Positions 55,426 through 64,000 of a stretch of 64,000 nt of DNA are shown here, in pieces. The DNA lies in contig NZ_JARXYJ010000001.1 in the NCBI RefSeq assembly GCF_029894425.1, positions 5,270,001 through 5,334,000 of the forward strand, given 5' to 3'. The position numbers and the translations under genes are program-made. A model generated the notes under the pieces. That model saw nothing but the letters and a program-made list of their open reading frames with translations, had not been told where the DNA came from and ran no database searches. Every line of letters begins with the position of its first letter. Within the stretch, counting starts at the first letter, position 1. This DNA comes from Streptomyces sp. SAI-127. Its GTDB lineage: Bacteria; Actinomycetota; Actinomycetes; Streptomycetales; Streptomycetaceae.

Positions 55426-56333
55426 CCACGCTCCAGATCGACCATGTCTCCCGCTGGTTCGGCAACGTGGTCGCCGTCAACGACATCACCATGACGATCG
55501 GCCCCGGCGTCACCGGCCTCCTCGGCCCCAACGGCGCCGGAAAGTCCACCCTCATCAACATGATGGGCGGCTTCCTCGCCCCCTCCACCGGCTCCGTCAC
55601 GCTCGACGGACAGCAGGTGTGGCGCAACGAGGCGATCTACCAGCACATCGGCGTCGTCCCCGAGCGCGAGGCGATGTACGACTTCCTCACCGGCCGCGAA
55701 TTCGTCGTCGCCAACGCCGAGTTGCACGGCCTGGGTGCCAAGGCGGCCCAGAAGGCGCTGGCCACGGTCGAGATGGAGTACGCGCAGGACCGCAAGATCT
55801 CGACGTACTCCAAGGGCATGCGCCAGCGCGTGAAGATGGCGTCCGCCCTGGTCCACGACCCCTCGCTGCTCCTGCTCGACGAACCGTTCAACGGCATGGA
55901 CCCGCGCCAGCGCATGCAGCTCATGGACCTGCTGCGGCGCATGGGCGACGAGGGCCGTACCGTCCTGTTCTCCTCGCACATCCTCGAAGAGGTCGAGCAG
56001 CTCGCCTGGCACATCGAGGTGGTCGTCGCGGGCCGGCACGCGGCCAGTGGTGACTTCCGCAGGATCCGCCGTCTGATGACGGACCGTCCGCACCGCTATC
56101 TGGTGCGTTCCAGCGACGACCGTGCCCTCGCGGCCGCTCTGATCGCCGACCCGTCGACGTCCGGCATCGAAGTCGACCTGGCGGAGGGCGCGTTGCGCAT
56201 CCAGGCTGTCGACTTCGGCCGTTTCACCGCGCTGTTGCCCAAGGTCGCGCGCGACCACGGCATCCGGCTGCTCACGGTCTCGCCGTCCGACGAGTCCCTC
56301 GAGTCCGTCTTCTCGTATCTTGTCGCGGCGTAG
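55422..56333 (+). CDS. ABC transporter ATP-binding protein
   Basis: The 303-residue ATPase has Walker A GPNGAGKST (Lys41), the signature YSKGMRQRV, and Walker B LLLLDEPFNGMDP. A C-terminal extension of about 90 residues follows. It starts with GTG overlapping the previous stop (GTGA). Together with the next permease it forms a complete second module, so it may also energise the first permease if the frameshift upstream is real. Confidence 0.92.
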   Translation: MTTLQIDHVSRWFGNVVAVNDITMTIGPGVTGLLGPNGAGKSTLINMMGGFLAPSTGSVTLDGQQVWRNEAIYQHIGVVPEREAMYDFLTGREFVVANAELHGLGAKAAQKALATVEMEYAQDRKISTYSKGMRQRVKMASALVHDPSLLLLDEPFNGMDPRQRMQLMDLLRRMGDEGRTVLFSSHILEEVEQLAWHIEVVVAGRHAASGDFRRIRRLMTDRPHRYLVRSSDDRALAAALIADPSTSGIEVDLAEGALRIQAVDFGRFTALLPKVARDHGIRLLTVSPSDESLESVFSYLVAA

Positions 56334-56343
56334 GAGGCCGAAG

Positions 56344-57063
56344 ATGTACGACCCCACAGTCGCCCGACTCACCTACCGGGCCCTGCTCGGCCGCCGCCGG
56401 GCCCTCATCCTGGGCGCCCTGCCCTTGCTGCTGATCGTGATCTCCGTGATCGTGCGCGCCCTCGTCGGCGCCGACGACCAGACCGCCTCCGACCTGCTGG
56501 GCGGGCTCGCGCTCGCCACCATGGTGCCGATCATCGGTGTCATCGCGGGAACCGGTGCGATCGGCCCGGAGATCGACGACGGCTCGGTGGTGTATCTGCT
56601 GTCCAAGCCGCTCAAGCGGCCGACGATCATCTTCACCAAGCTGATCGTGGCGATCGCCGTGACGATGGTGTTCTCGGCCCTGCCGACGCTGATTGCCGGA
56701 TTCATCCTCAACGGCAACGGCCAGCAGATCGCCGTCGCCTACACGGTGGCCGCGCTGGTCTCCTCGATCGCCTACGCGGCGCTCTTCCTGCTGCTCGGCA
56801 CGGTGTCCCGGCACGCGGTGGTCTTCGGGCTCGTCTACGCGCTGGTCTGGGAGGCACTGTTCGGCTCCCTGGTCGCCGGGGCGAGGACCCTGAGCGTCCA
56901 GCAGTGGTCGCTGGCCGTCGCCCACAAGGTCGCGGGCGGGGACCTGGTCACCTCGGACGTCGGACTGCCGACGGCCACGGTGCTGCTGGTCGTGGTGACC
57001 GTCCTCGCCACCTGGTACGCGGGACAGAAGCTGCGGTCGCTGACGCTGGCGGGCGAGGAGTAG
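56344..57063 (+). CDS. ABC-2 type permease
   Basis: The 239-residue membrane protein has six TM helices and the ABC-2 segment GPEIDDGSVVYLLSKPLKRPTIIFTKL. The start ATG 56344 is 7 nt after GGAGG. It is the last gene of the four-gene export locus (53555-57063). The substrate is unknown. Confidence 0.87.
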   Translation: MYDPTVARLTYRALLGRRRALILGALPLLLIVISVIVRALVGADDQTASDLLGGLALATMVPIIGVIAGTGAIGPEIDDGSVVYLLSKPLKRPTIIFTKLIVAIAVTMVFSALPTLIAGFILNGNGQQIAVAYTVAALVSSIAYAALFLLLGTVSRHAVVFGLVYALVWEALFGSLVAGARTLSVQQWSLAVAHKVAGGDLVTSDVGLPTATVLLVVVTVLATWYAGQKLRSLTLAGEE

Positions 57064-57068
57064 GCCCC

Positions 57069-57104
57069 CTGACGTACCACTGATGTCTGACGTACCACTG
57101 ATGT
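57069..57104. repeat. 18-bp perfect tandem duplication
   Basis: CTGACGTACCACTGATGT occurs twice in direct succession just after the ABC operon stop. The two copies are identical, which suggests a recent duplication. Confidence 0.9.
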
Positions 57105-57187
57105 CCCGCTTATTGACAGGGACTTCATCGTTGTCCGGGCAGACTGGACAAAGGGGAACGTTCGGCTGTGAGTCGAAGGGAACGGGC

Positions 57188-57385
57188 ATGGCAGACGACT
57201 GGGACGACCTAGTTCTGGACGAGGACTTCATACAGTCCGCAGGGACGACCGAGCCGTCTGCCCGCGCCCGCATGCTGGCGGCGCGCTGGCGTGACGAGGA
57301 GCCCGAACCGCAGCCCTGGCGCTCCGACGAGCCGCCCGCGGGGTGGTTCTTCAGCAAGCGGCGACGGCGCTGGCGGCGCCGGTAG
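57188..57385 (+). CDS. Small conserved protein, acidic N-terminus and basic C-terminus
   Basis: The 65-residue protein begins MADDWDDLVLDEDFIQSAGTTEPSARARML and ends WFFSKRRRRWRRR. The charge split is extreme. The start follows GAAGGGAACGGGC. I recall a conserved small protein at this place in other Streptomyces, upstream of tRNA-Ser and serS. The role is unknown; the basic tail could bind nucleic acid or membrane. Confidence 0.72.
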   Translation: MADDWDDLVLDEDFIQSAGTTEPSARARMLAARWRDEEPEPQPWRSDEPPAGWFFSKRRRRWRRR

Positions 57386-57653
57386 CTTCGAACACACGGC
57401 CGCATTTAATCGGTGGCGCCCAACTCGTCGGACAGGCAGAGTGGTTGATGTCCACACCGCCGGACGACCGTCCGGCGCCACGTTCTGGGGAGGAGCCGGA
57501 CGATGTCCATGCACGACAGTACGTCCAGCTCCCGTCGGGGCAGCCCGCGGAGGACTCCGGTGTAGTTACGCCACCGTCGAGTCCACCCGCAGGAACTGCC
57601 CGGGGCGGCCGCTTCGAGCACGCGAAGTCGCTCTCGCGTGAGGCCGCCCACCC

Positions 57654-57742
<89 letters not shown>

Positions 57743-57944
57743 GAGACGTTGTCACTGGGACTTGGCCGGGCTTCTCGGCCGGAGTACGTCAAGAAGGGCC
57801 GGCGCGTTCCGAACCTGCCGGCGCAGGCGACCGCCGTCGGCGAAAACTGCGGCGGTGGGCGGGCCGGTTGCAGCGGGATCGTCGAGCAGCTCGGCCGGCG
57901 GCGAAGCGGCCGTGCGGCCGTTGCACGCGCCCCCGAGCCAGCGA

Positions 57945-58012
57945 CAAGCCCCGGCCCTCGACAAGCCCCGGCATTCGCCAAGCCCCGGCCCTCGACAAGC
58001 CCCGGCATTCGC
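57945..58012. repeat. Two perfect 34-bp tandem repeats
   Basis: The 34-bp unit is repeated at 57945-57978 and 57979-58012 and starts a third time. Each unit itself consists of two related 17-bp parts built on ACAAGCCCCGGC. It lies 3' of the minus-strand HAD gene in an otherwise gene-free 305-bp stretch (57742-58046). Confidence 0.9.
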
Positions 58013-58046
58013 CAAGCCCCCGGCCCAGCCGGACAGCGCGTGGCCG

Positions 58047-58850
58047 TCAGCCGAGCAACCGCTCCAGCACCACCGCGATCCCGTCCTCCTCGTTGGAGGA
58101 CGTCACCTCGTCGGCCACCGCCTTCAGCTCCTCGTGCGCGTCCGCCATCGCCACGCCGTACGACGCCCAGGCGAACATCGGGAGGTCGTTGGGCATGTCA
58201 CCGAAGGCGATCGTGTCCGCGGCCTTCACCCCCAGGCGGCGAGCGGCCAACGACAGGCCGGTGGCCTTCGACAGGCCCAGCGGGAGCAGTTCGACGATGC
58301 CCTGGCCCGCCATCGCGACCGAGACGAAACCGCCCGCGGCCCGAACGGCGGCCCGCGCCAACTCGTCGTCCGACAGCTCCGGATGCTGGATGTAGATCTT
58401 GTTCAGCGGGGCGGCCCACAGATCCGAAGCGTCCGTGAACGGCGTCGACGGCAGGGCGCCCGTCACCGCGTACCCCGGCCCGACCATCACGTCGCCGTCG
58501 AGGCCGTCGCGGCTCGCCGCCAGGTACAGCGGGCCGACCTCCGCCTCGATCTTCGCGAGGGCCACGCCGGCCAACTGGCGGTCCAAGGTCACCGACGTCA
58601 GCAGGCGGTGCTCGCCGGCGTGGTACACCTGCGCGCCCTGGGCGCAGACCGCGAGGCCGTCGTAGCCGAGGTCGTCGAGGACGTGCCTGGTCCAGCGGGC
58701 CCCGCGTCCCGTCACGACGATGTGGACGGCGCCCGCCGCGGTGGCCGCGGCGAGCGCGTCACGGGTGCGCTGCGAGACCGACTCGTCGGAACGCAGGAGC
58801 GTTCCGTCGAGGTCGGTCGCGATCAGCCGGTACGGAAAGCCACTGCTCAC
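58047..58850 (-). CDS. HAD-superfamily IIB (Cof-like) phosphatase
   Basis: The 267-residue hydrolase has motif I D13-L-D15[11 protein letters not shown], motif II in [11 protein letters not shown] and [11 protein letters not shown] near the C-terminus. It is a paralogue of the gene at 45815-46681. It starts with GTG overlapping the serS stop (GTGA, 58847-58850), so it is translationally coupled to serS, an arrangement I recall as conserved in Streptomyces. The substrate is unknown. Confidence 0.87.
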   Translation of the reverse strand: MSSGFPYRLIATDLDGTLLRSDESVSQRTRDALAAATAAGAVHIVVTGRGARWTRHVLDDLGYDGLAVCAQGAQVYHAGEHRLLTSVTLDRQLAGVALAKIEAEVGPLYLAASRDGLDGDVMVGPGYAVTGALPSTPFTDASDLWAAPLNKIYIQHPELSDDELARAAVRAAGGFVSVAMAGQGIVELLPLGLSKATGLSLAARRLGVKAADTIAFGDMPNDLPMFAWASYGVAMADAHEELKAVADEVTSSNEEDGIAVVLERLLG

Positions 58851-60124
58851 TTGGCGACCGGTTCCAGCAGCTCCCGGCCGCCCAGGTACGGACGCAGCAC
58901 CTCGGGCACCCGCACCGATCCGTCGGCCAGCTGGTGGTTCTCCAGGATCGCCACGATGGTGCGCGGTACGGCGCACAGCGTGCCGTTGAGCGTCGCCAGC
59001 GGCTGGACCTTCTTGCCGTCACGCATGCGGACGGACAGACGGCGCGCCTGGAAACCGTCGCAGTTGGAGGCCGAGGTCAGCTCGCGGTACTTGCCCTGGG
59101 TCGGGATCCACGCCTCGCAGTCGTACTTGCGGGACGCCGAGGCGCCGAGGTCGCCCGAGGCCACGTCGATGACCTGGAACGGCAGCTCCAGGCCGGTCAG
59201 CCACTGCTTCTCCCAGTCCAGGAGCCGCTTGTGCTCGTTCTCCGCGTCCTCGGGGGCGACGTACGAGAACATCTCGACCTTGTCGAACTGGTGCACGCGG
59301 AAGATGCCCCGGGTGTCCTTGCCGTAGGTGCCGGCCTCGCGGCGGAAGCACGGCGAGAAGCCGGCATAGCGCAGCGGCAGCTTGTCGGCGTCGAGGATCT
59401 CGTCCATGTGGTACGCGGCGAGCGGGACCTCGGAGGTGCCGACCAGGTAGTAGTCGTCCTTCTCCAGGTGGTAGACGTTCTCCGCGGCCTGGCCGAGGAA
59501 GCCGGTGCCCTCCATGGCGCGGGGGCGGACCAGCGCGGGGGTGAGCATCGGAGTGAAGCCCGCCTCGGTGGCCTGCGCGATCGCCGCGTTGACGAGGGCG
59601 AGCTCCAGCAGGGCGCCGACGCCCGTCAGGTAGTAGAAGCGGGAGCCGGACACCTTGGCGCCGCGCTCGACGTCGATGGCGCCCAGCGCCTCGCCGAGCT
59701 CCAGGTGGTCCTTGGGCTCGAAGCCCTCGGCGCCGAAGTCGCGGATGGTGCCGTGCGTCTCCAGGACGACGAAGTCCTCCTCGCCGCCCACCGGGACGTC
59801 GGGGTGGACGAGGTTGCCGAGCTGCGACGCGAGGCGCTTGGTCTCCTCGGCGGCGTCGTTCTGAGCGGCCTCGGCTTCCTTGACGTCCGCCTTGAGCTGC
59901 TCCGCCTTCTTCAGGAGCTCGGCGCGCTCCTCCGGAGTGGCCTTGGGGATGAGCTTGCCGAGCGACTTCTGCTCGGAACGCAGCTCGTCGAAGCGGACGC
60001 CGGACGACCTGCGCCGCTCGTCGGCAGACAGGAGGGCGTCGACGAGGGCGACGTCCTCTCCACGGGCGCGCTGGGACGCGCGCACTCGGTCGGGGTCCTC
60101 ACGGAGCAGGCGAAGGTCAATCAC
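58847..60124 (-). CDS. serS: Seryl-tRNA synthetase
   Basis: The 425-residue class II synthetase has an N-terminal coiled-coil tRNA-binding arm (about 30-105, with [24 protein letters not shown]), motif 2 in PCFRREAG, and motif 3 in [20 protein letters not shown]. It charges serine to tRNA-Ser, whose GCU gene lies about 1 kb downstream. The start is GTG 60124: TAGCCT is exactly 7 nt upstream and no ribosome site exists, so the mRNA is probably leaderless. Confidence 0.95.
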   Translation of the reverse strand: MIDLRLLREDPDRVRASQRARGEDVALVDALLSADERRRSSGVRFDELRSEQKSLGKLIPKATPEERAELLKKAEQLKADVKEAEAAQNDAAEETKRLASQLGNLVHPDVPVGGEEDFVVLETHGTIRDFGAEGFEPKDHLELGEALGAIDVERGAKVSGSRFYYLTGVGALLELALVNAAIAQATEAGFTPMLTPALVRPRAMEGTGFLGQAAENVYHLEKDDYYLVGTSEVPLAAYHMDEILDADKLPLRYAGFSPCFRREAGTYGKDTRGIFRVHQFDKVEMFSYVAPEDAENEHKRLLDWEKQWLTGLELPFQVIDVASGDLGASASRKYDCEAWIPTQGKYRELTSASNCDGFQARRLSVRMRDGKKVQPLATLNGTLCAVPRTIVAILENHQLADGSVRVPEVLRPYLGGRELLEPVAK

Positions 60125-60131
60125 GCGGTCA

Positions 60132-60137
60132 AGGCTA
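60132..60137 (-). promoter_or_regulatory. -10 element for leaderless serS
   Basis: On the minus strand, TAGCCT is followed by TGACCGC and then GTG 60124. Confidence 0.55.
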
Positions 60138-60318
60138 CCGGTGCGGGGATACGGCCCACGACTCACTATTCCCGGCCGCACCGAATCGTGGCTTACGTTC
60201 TGTTATGGGTGAATTGCGGCGTGTGTCAATGAAAAGCACCCCGGATCCCCGGGACGAAGCATGTGCGAGGAGTCGGGTTGACTCGACTCCCTTGTGGAGA
60301 GCGGTACTTGGCGCACGG

Positions 60319-60632
60319 TTGTCCACAGGAATCCCCACCCCTCAAAAAGTTATCCACAGGCTGTGCGGAGGATCTGTGGATTTCGGAATTGATCACTCCG
60401 AAACTTGGGGATCACGCCGAGGATTCCCAACGCAAACCCACATCTACCCCTACTTTCGAGTGTAAAGCGGTCACTCCAAAGGGTTACCCAAGGGAAAAGA
60501 ATGGACGAAGGGTGATGTGCGCACCCGTGAACGCCGGAGGGGTCTGTAGGCCGATTTGTCGACAGGGTCGCGCTTTGGTGTCGACTTGTCCCCAGGTCGA
60601 GAAGCGCGCCTGTGGATAACTTCTGTGGATAA
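60319..60632. other. DnaA-box cluster in the serS-pheA gap
   Basis: Four perfect boxes are present: TTGTCCACA (60319-60327), TTATCCACA (60350-60358), and two reversed TTATCCACA (60611-60619 and 60624-60632). There are two one-mismatch boxes (TTGTCGACA at 60556, TTGTCCCCA at 60586) and a weaker one at 60375. The gap 60125-60655 is gene-free and contains A/T-rich stretches, unlike its surroundings. It may titrate DnaA or act on replication control. Confidence 0.75.
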
Positions 60633-60655
60633 CTAAAATCTGCAGGTAAGACAGG

Positions 60656-61588
60656 TCAGAAGCGCCCGTCCTGGCACCGGGCCACCCAGTCCGAGGCCGC
60701 CATGAACTCCTCGTCCGAGGTGCCGGCCAGCGGCGCCCGCAGGTCCGCCAGTTCCTTGCCCGCACGCGGGTACGAGCCGAGGAAACGCACCTCGCGGCAG
60801 ATCCGCTTCAGCCCCATCAGCGCCTCCGCCACCCGGCGGTCGGTGATGTGGCCCTCGGCGTCGATGCAGAAGCAGTAGTTGCCGATCCCCGCGCCCGTGG
60901 GCCGGGACTGCAGCAGCATCAGGTTGATACCGCGGGTGGCGAATTCGCCCAGCAGGTCACGCAGCCCGCCCGGGTGGTCGTCCCGCTGCCACAGCACGAC
61001 GGAGGTCTTGTCGGCTCCGGTCGGTGCGGCGGGCCGGGCCGGGCGGCCGACCAGCACGAACCGCGTCTGTGCGTTCTCGGCGTCGTGGATCCCGGTCTCC
61101 AGCGCCTGGAGGCCGTACCGGGCGGCCGCGAACTCGCCGGCGAAGGCCGCGTCGTACTGACCCTCCTGGACCAGCCGGGCCGCGTCCGCGTTCGAGGCGG
61201 CCGACTCCCAGTGGGCGTCCGGAAGGTGCGTCTTCAGCCAGTTGCGCACCTGCGGCTGGGCGGCCGGGTGCGCCGAGACCGTCTTGATGTCGGTGAGCTC
61301 CGTGCCCGGCCTGACCAGCAGCGCGAAGGTGATCGACAGCAGCACCTCGCGGTAGATCATCAGCGGCGCGCCCGCGACCAGTTCGTCGAGGGTGGTGGTG
61401 ATGCCGCCCTCGACGGAGTTCTCGATCGGCACGAACGCGGCCTCGGCCTCACCCACGCGCACCGCGTCCAGCGCGGACTGCACCGACACGTAGGGGATCA
61501 GCTCCCGGGTCGCCGCCTCGGGCAGCGTCCGCAGCGCGACTTCGGTGAAGGTGCCCTCAGGGCCGAGATAGGCATAGCTCGCTGGCAT
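60656..61588 (-). CDS. pheA: Prephenate dehydratase
   Basis: The 310-residue monofunctional enzyme makes phenylpyruvate for phenylalanine synthesis. The catalytic domain (1-180) begins ASYAYLGPEGTFTEVAL and has PIENSVEGGITTTLDEL. The C-terminal ACT domain (about 195-285) contains GGLRDLLGEFATRGINLMLLQSRPTG, the phenylalanine-sensing ESRP-like motif. The start at 61588 has GTGAGG upstream, with TAGGGT 6 nt before the ATG. Confidence 0.95.
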   Translation of the reverse strand: MPASYAYLGPEGTFTEVALRTLPEAATRELIPYVSVQSALDAVRVGEAEAAFVPIENSVEGGITTTLDELVAGAPLMIYREVLLSITFALLVRPGTELTDIKTVSAHPAAQPQVRNWLKTHLPDAHWESAASNADAARLVQEGQYDAAFAGEFAAARYGLQALETGIHDAENAQTRFVLVGRPARPAAPTGADKTSVVLWQRDDHPGGLRDLLGEFATRGINLMLLQSRPTGAGIGNYCFCIDAEGHITDRRVAEALMGLKRICREVRFLGSYPRAGKELADLRAPLAGTSDEEFMAASDWVARCQDGRF

Positions 61589-61713
61589 GACCTCACCCTA
61601 ATGGCCCTTGCGGAACAGGGCGCGGATGTCTCACCACTGCCCCTCCGCTGAGTGAAACGGCGTGACCAAGGGCCGCCCCCGGACGTTCGCGTGACCCCGC
61701 CCCGCCCGGACCC

Positions 61714-63015
61714 TCACCCCTCCAGCAGCCGCTGCCCCACGTACTCCCCCTCCGCCGCCCCGCCCGGCACCGCGAACAGACCGCTCGACTCGTGCCGGAT
61801 GTACTGGGAGAGCGCGTCGCCGCGGTCGAGCTTGCGCTGGAGCGGGACGAAGCCGCGCAAGGGGTCGGCCTGCCAGCAGACGAACAGGAGCCCGGCGTCC
61901 GGCCCCCCGTCCGCGTCGATGCCGTCGTGGTACGAGAACGGGCGGCGCAGGATGGCCGCGCCCCCGTTCTGGTCGGGCCGGGTGATCCGGGCGTGTGCGT
62001 TGATCGGCACCGCTAGATCCCCCTTCGCGTCCGTCTTCTCCAGGTCCATCGCCGTCGTCTCGGTGCCCCCGGACAGCGCCGCGCCGTTCGCCTTCCGGCG
62101 CCCGATGACGGCCTCCTGGGACCCCAGGGACAGCTTCTCCCAGTCGTCCAACAGCATCCGGATCCGTCGTACGACGGCGTAGGAGCCGTTCGCCATCCAC
62201 GCGGGCGTGCCGGATTCCGGGACGAAGATGCGCTGGTCGAAGTCGGGCTCGCCCGGCTTCGGGTTGCGCGTGCCGTCCAGCTGGCCCATGAGGTTGCGGG
62301 CCGTCATGGGGTGGGCTGTGGCCCCCGGAGTGCGGTTGAAGCCGTTCATCTGCCAGCGGACCTTCGCCGCGCTGCCCGTGTCCTTCTGGATCGCGCGCAG
62401 GGCGTGGAAGGCGACCAGGGCGTCGTCGGCGCCGATCTGCACCCACAGATCGCCGTTGCTGCGGGCCTTGTCGAGCTGGTCGGAGGAGAAGTCGGGCAGG
62501 GGGTCGAGGGCGACCGGCCGCTGCTTCTCCAGCCCGGTCCGGGCGAAGAAGCTGTGCCCGAAGCCGAAGGTCAGAGTCAGTGAGGAGGGCCCGGCGTCCC
62601 GGGCGACATCCGTGTCGTCGGACCCGGAAGGCTCCCCCGCCATCAGCCGTTGAGCCGTCTGTGACCAGCGGCGCAGCAGCGCGGCGGCCTCCTTGCGGCC
62701 CGCGCCCGCCGCCAGGTCGAAGGCGACGAGATGGCCGCGGGCCTGGAGACCTTCGGTGATGCCGGGCTGATGTTTCCCGTGAAACATCACCTCGTCGCTG
62801 CCCACCGAGGTCAGCGGAGTCGCCGCGGCGGGCGCGGAGGTGTACCCCACGGCGCCTCCGGCCGCGCCCAGGACGAGTCCGGTGGCGCCGGCGGTGCCGA
62901 GCAGGGCGCGCCGCGAGATGCCGCTTCCGGCCGGGAGGCGCCCCTCGACGGGGGTGGCACCCTCGACGGAGCCGCCCTCTTGGGTGCCGGCGACGGGAAT
63001 GGACTGTTCAGCCAT
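61714..63015 (-). CDS. dtpA: Tat-exported DyP-type haem peroxidase
   Basis: The 433-residue protein starts with a twin-arginine signal (ISRRALLGTAGATGLVLG, about 35-60). The DyP domain has G244-QLD247-G (distal Asp) and proximal His341 in the NAHARI segment, followed by AILRRPFSYHDG. It matches DtpA/EfeB. From memory, S. lividans DtpA works with copper proteins and GlxA in hyphal development. It lies 8 bp downstream of a CopC/CopD gene, in keeping with that copper link. A one-mismatch parS copy lies inside the gene. Confidence 0.93.
   Translation of the reverse strand: MAEQSIPVAGTQEGGSVEGATPVEGRLPAGSGISRRALLGTAGATGLVLGAAGGAVGYTSAPAAATPLTSVGSDEVMFHGKHQPGITEGLQARGHLVAFDLAAGAGRKEAAALLRRWSQTAQRLMAGEPSGSDDTDVARDAGPSSLTLTFGFGHSFFARTGLEKQRPVALDPLPDFSSDQLDKARSNGDLWVQIGADDALVAFHALRAIQKDTGSAAKVRWQMNGFNRTPGATAHPMTARNLMGQLDGTRNPKPGEPDFDQRIFVPESGTPAWMANGSYAVVRRIRMLLDDWEKLSLGSQEAVIGRRKANGAALSGGTETTAMDLEKTDAKGDLAVPINAHARITRPDQNGGAAILRRPFSYHDGIDADGGPDAGLLFVCWQADPLRGFVPLQRKLDRGDALSQYIRHESSGLFAVPGGAAEGEYVGQRLLEG
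62772..62785. other. parS: parS-like site (one mismatch) within dtpA
   Basis: GTTTCCCGTGAAAC, one base from parS, in the coding sequence of dtpA where it encodes part of MFHGKH. It may be chance or a weak ParB site. Confidence 0.4.
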
Positions 63016-63023
63016 GGTGCGGT

Positions 63024-64000
63024 TCAGCCGATCTGCGCGTTCTTGGAGACGGTCGTCTGGTCGATGTCGGAGGTCCGTACGGTCACGGCGACCTTCCAGT
63101 CGCCCGCCATGGGGATCTGCACGTTGCTCGCCGACCAGTGGCCCGTGGCGATGCGGTCCGGGGTGACGGTCAGCGGCCCGATCTTCTTGGCCTCCAGGGT
63201 GAGGGCCACCTTCACCTCGGGGATGTCGAAGGCGCGGCCGTTGGGCCGCTGGACGTAGACGTGCATCTCGTTGCCGCCCACGCGCGCGGGGTCGAAGTCG
63301 ACGGTCACGACGCCCTTGCCGTCCGTGCCGCCGGTGTCGAACGACATGTCCAGGGTCAGCGCCCCGGAGGTGCCCGACGCGTCCGAGGAGGACGAAGAAG
63401 AGGAAGCCGTCTTGGCCGCCTTGGCGTCCTCCTCCGTACGGCCGGGCTCGGTCTGCGTCAGCACGGTCGTGACCGCCAGCAGCACGACCGCGACACCGGC
63501 CTCGGCGAGCACCGAGCGGCGCAGCCCGAACCGGTGCGGATCGGCGTCCCGCGTCCGCTTCTGCCGCGCGGTGTCCATCGCGGCCTGCTGCCGGGCGAGT
63601 TGAGCGGCCCGCTTGGAGCCGGCGCCCTTGGACTTGCCGGAGCCGGACGCACTCGCAGCGACCCGCTCCTTCTGAGGTGCCCGCTTGTTCTGCCGTACGA
63701 CGGTGTCGGCCAGCTGCGCGGTCCACCGCCGCGAGATGAAGGCGATGCCGACCAGCAGCGCCACCAGCCCGATCTTGACCAGCAGCAGCTGCCCGTACCG
63801 GGTCCCGGTGAACGCCGACCAGGAGCCGAGCTGCCTCCAGGACTGGTAGATGCCGGTAGCGACGAGCGCGACCATGCTGCCGAAGGCCACCTGTGAGAAC
63901 CGTCGTACGGCGGCCGACTCGATCGGCGCGTCGGAGCGGTACAGCGCGACGAGCAGCGCGGTCAGCCCGCCGAGCCAGGTGGCGACGGCCAGCAGGTGGA
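63024..64000 (-). CDS. CopC/CopD-type copper protein (C-terminal part; start lies beyond the window)
   Basis: The visible 324 residues begin inside membrane helices (HLLAVATWLGGLTALLVALYR, then two or three further helices). There is a charged Lys/Ala/Gln-rich cytoplasmic insert (about 120 residues in), another helix, and a C-terminal extracytoplasmic domain of about 130 residues (ALTLDMSFDT, VVTVDFDPARVGGNEMHVYV) like YcnJ proteins. It fits copper uptake or delivery at the membrane. The stop is 8 bp before dtpA, so they form one operon. Confidence 0.85.
   Translation of the reverse strand, partial: HLLAVATWLGGLTALLVALYRSDAPIESAAVRRFSQVAFGSMVALVATGIYQSWRQLGSWSAFTGTRYGQLLLVKIGLVALLVGIAFISRRWTAQLADTVVRQNKRAPQKERVAASASGSGKSKGAGSKRAAQLARQQAAMDTARQKRTRDADPHRFGLRRSVLAEAGVAVVLLAVTTVLTQTEPGRTEEDAKAAKTASSSSSSSDASGTSGALTLDMSFDTGGTDGKGVVTVDFDPARVGGNEMHVYVQRPNGRAFDIPEVKVALTLEAKKIGPLTVTPDRIATGHWSASNVQIPMAGDWKVAVTVRTSDIDQTTVSKNAQIG

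Overview
The window is a stretch of a Streptomyces chromosome core, a few tens of kilobases to one side of oriC. The evidence is very high G+C coding DNA, development genes found in streptomycetes (ssgR, ssgA), a mycelial-type cyd cluster with a Rex operator, and a gene order that I recall as essentially the SCO3899 to SCO3964 interval of S. coelicolor. Nine perfect copies of the 14-bp ParB-binding parS sequence (GTTTCACGTGAAAC) plus three one-mismatch copies lie across the window, dense from 5 to 48 kb and degenerate after that. This is expected of the origin-proximal centromere region. Three clusters of DnaA-box-like 9-mers (upstream of dnaB, of kptA, and beside pheA) add to that picture.

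Left part (1-15 kb): a truncated MFS gene; inositol-1-phosphate synthase with its PadR-type regulator and a 21-bp operator-like palindrome; a class A penicillin-binding protein; a GT87-type membrane glycosyltransferase; a minus-strand pair of a femX-type peptidoglycan bridge ligase and an alanine-racemase-like protein; the rpsF-ssb-rpsR-rplI operon with a strong terminator; a MATE exporter; and dnaB preceded by a DnaA-box cluster.

Middle part (15-39 kb): mostly single accessory genes. They include two serine hydrolases, acetyltransferases, an MFS exporter, a globin-reductase fusion, NUDIX, LysR, a cystathionine-lyase-like enzyme coupled to the tyrosine phosphatase ptpA, small membrane proteins and a cupin. 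The sporulation pair ssgR-ssgA, a YibE/F membrane protein, thiC with a TPP riboswitch, a metallophosphoesterase, a LacI regulator and hisC follow.

Right part (39-64 kb): Rex-controlled cydA-cydB-cydCD for the bd oxidase; HAD and F420-type oxidoreductase genes; kptA; a four-gene translationally coupled operon (M24-like peptidase, EphD-like hydrolase/SDR fusion, PF10118-like hydrolase, MerR); and a two-module ABC-2 export locus whose first ATPase carries a single-base frameshift. Then come tRNA-Ser(GCU), serS coupled to a HAD phosphatase, a 530-bp intergenic DnaA-box region, pheA, and dtpA with a CopC/CopD copper protein running off the end.

The most notable structural theme is the placement of parS. 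Copies sit at the centre of long perfect palindromes beside gene ends, between the Shine-Dalgarno and start codon of cydCD, and (as a variant) inside the extended P3 arm of the thiC riboswitch. No clearly novel multi-gene system was found; the coupled hydrolase operon and the parS/RNA-element overlaps are the best leads.
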